Shown here: one piece after another, positions 18,094 to 18,577 of the stretch
How the letters are laid out: each line of letters opens with the position of its first letter
How positions within the stretch are numbered: position 1 is the first letter of the stretch
Source of the DNA: Cochliopodium minus
Taxonomy: Eukaryota > Discosea > Himatismenida > Cochliopodiidae
Reading direction: 5' to 3'
NCBI GenBank assembly: GCA_024220525.1
Contig: JAMYWO010000551.1
Location: 1 to 18,577 of the forward strand
DNA length: 18,577 nt
Notes under the pieces: generated by a model
Told to the model about the DNA's origin: nothing
Database searches by the model: none
What the model saw: the letters and a program-made list of their open reading frames with translations, nothing else
Translations under genes and position numbers: made by a program

Positions 18094-18577
18094 AAATATA
18101 AAATAAAAAAAATAAAATAAAAAATAAAATAAAAACTAAAAACTAAAAACTAAAATAAAAAAAAATAAAATTAAAATCAAATATAAAAATTTATGAGAAT
18201 AAAAAAATAAAAAAATAATCACTACAAAAAATTTTACTTGTTTTTATAAATAGAGTGCTAATTCCACAATGAATGCTAACAATATTTGGGTAAGAATCAA
18301 TTGTGTAAGATTGAAAATGATCAGATACTTCTATTCCCAATCCTCCATAGTGATTTCTTCCAAAACACTTTAGTATTGTGTCACCCTTTTCATTTCCTTT
18401 AAGTTTTTATAAATTTTTTTATGTTTATTTTATTTAAATTAATTTTTAAAATAATTTTTCTATATATTTGAATTTTTGTATTTTTGTTTTTTATTTTTTC
18501 ATTTTTTTATTTTTTATTTTTTATTTTTTATTTTTTATTTTTTATTTTTTATTTTTTATTTTTTATTTTTTATTTTT
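17408..18577 (-). CDS. RCC1-repeat protein with C-terminal box (5' part beyond the right edge)
   Basis: Visible exons in reading order: 18396-18238, 18017-17868, 17780-17644, 17584-17408; all junctions in phase, 206 residues to a TAA stop. RCC1-type repeat strands are clear: LKCFGRNHYGGLGIEVSDHF, EVFGCGDNVYAQTGLDTKDK, and EIFVCGSGISGQLGRGKNHK. Each is followed by a strand like YISLASDHSVFV or VSIHCGISTLFI. These build beta-propeller blades; RCC1 itself is a Ran exchange factor, but many RCC1-like proteins are scaffolds. The last exon leaves the propeller and encodes EWSKETH...FKKKVFCFLQC...LKIPKPVQQIIISFY, which matches in spacing the end of the Ras-like gene at 4552-5787. Upstream blades and the start lie outside the window; 18397-18577 is intron. 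Confidence 0.82.
18018..18237 (-). repeat. A-rich low-complexity intron of the RCC1-like gene
   Basis: aaaaataaaaaat strings, then aaactaaaaactaaaaact triplets near 18134-18152. Donor GTAAAA at 18237, acceptor AAG at 18018. Non-coding. Confidence 0.65.
18397..18577 (-). repeat. Intron with tttttta (period 7) satellite at the right edge
   Basis: From about 18500 to the end the plus strand is an almost perfect tandem of the heptamer ttttatt. It precedes the acceptor (AAAG, 18400-18397) of the first visible RCC1-like exon and is therefore intronic or upstream sequence. Confidence 0.65.

Noticed and set aside
1-18577. tRNA, rRNA, CRISPR arrays, transposons
   Set aside because: No cloverleaf with a TTC arm, no direct-repeat/spacer array, and no transposase or reverse transcriptase motif seen on either strand.

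Overview
The window looks like nuclear DNA of a very AT-rich, intron-dense unicellular eukaryote. Genes are broken by many short GT...AG introns made of A/T homopolymers and (A)nT / (T)nA strings, while exons are visibly richer in G and C. Start codons are ATG and stops are TAA and TGA. Glutamine is encoded by CAA/CAG in the well-conserved genes, so the standard code applies. The gene content (Ras-like GTPase, F-box/RhoGEF, DEP/RapGAP, RCC1-like repeats, F-box/SPRY, SUV39-type SET protein, CLN7-like transporters) suits a free-living amoeboid protist. An anaeramoebid is my best guess, but the sequence alone does not prove it. There are no bacterial features, CRISPR arrays or recognisable tRNA/rRNA genes.

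Layout. (1) 1-4418, minus strand: two head-to-tail paralogous MFS transporters of the MFSD8/CLN7 type. The first runs off the left edge; the second is complete (454 aa, 10 exons). Introns fall at matching places in both, including one flanking an 11-nt microexon. (2) 4552-5787, plus: a Ras/Rab-like small GTPase with eroded nucleotide-binding motifs and a C-terminal helical box in place of a prenylation tail. (3) 5890-8244, plus: a coiled-coil / F-box / RhoGEF (DH) protein that stops right after the DH core, with no PH domain. (4) 8386-12178, minus: a DEP-RapGAP protein ending inside what looks like a cyclic-nucleotide-binding-like fold. Genes 3 and 4 converge on one AT-repeat tract (about 8200-8403), and both look cut short there. 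(5) 12605-15556, minus: a chromo/pre-SET/SET/post-SET histone lysine methyltransferase of the SUV39 type. (6) 15941-17346, plus: a 254-aa F-box + SPRY protein with FBXO45-like architecture. (7) 17408 to the right edge, minus: a partial RCC1-repeat protein ending in the same kind of C-terminal box as the GTPase of gene 2.

Themes. Four of the eight genes are small-GTPase proteins or carry GTPase-regulator domains (Ras-like, RhoGEF, RapGAP, RCC1-like). Four carry an F-box or a possible adaptor box. This suggests, without proving, links between GTPase signalling and ubiquitin ligases. Exon models were built by hand from splice sites, reading phase and domain continuity. Nearly all junctions keep phase; two (the GTPase P-loop junction and the chromodomain junction) do not and are flagged.
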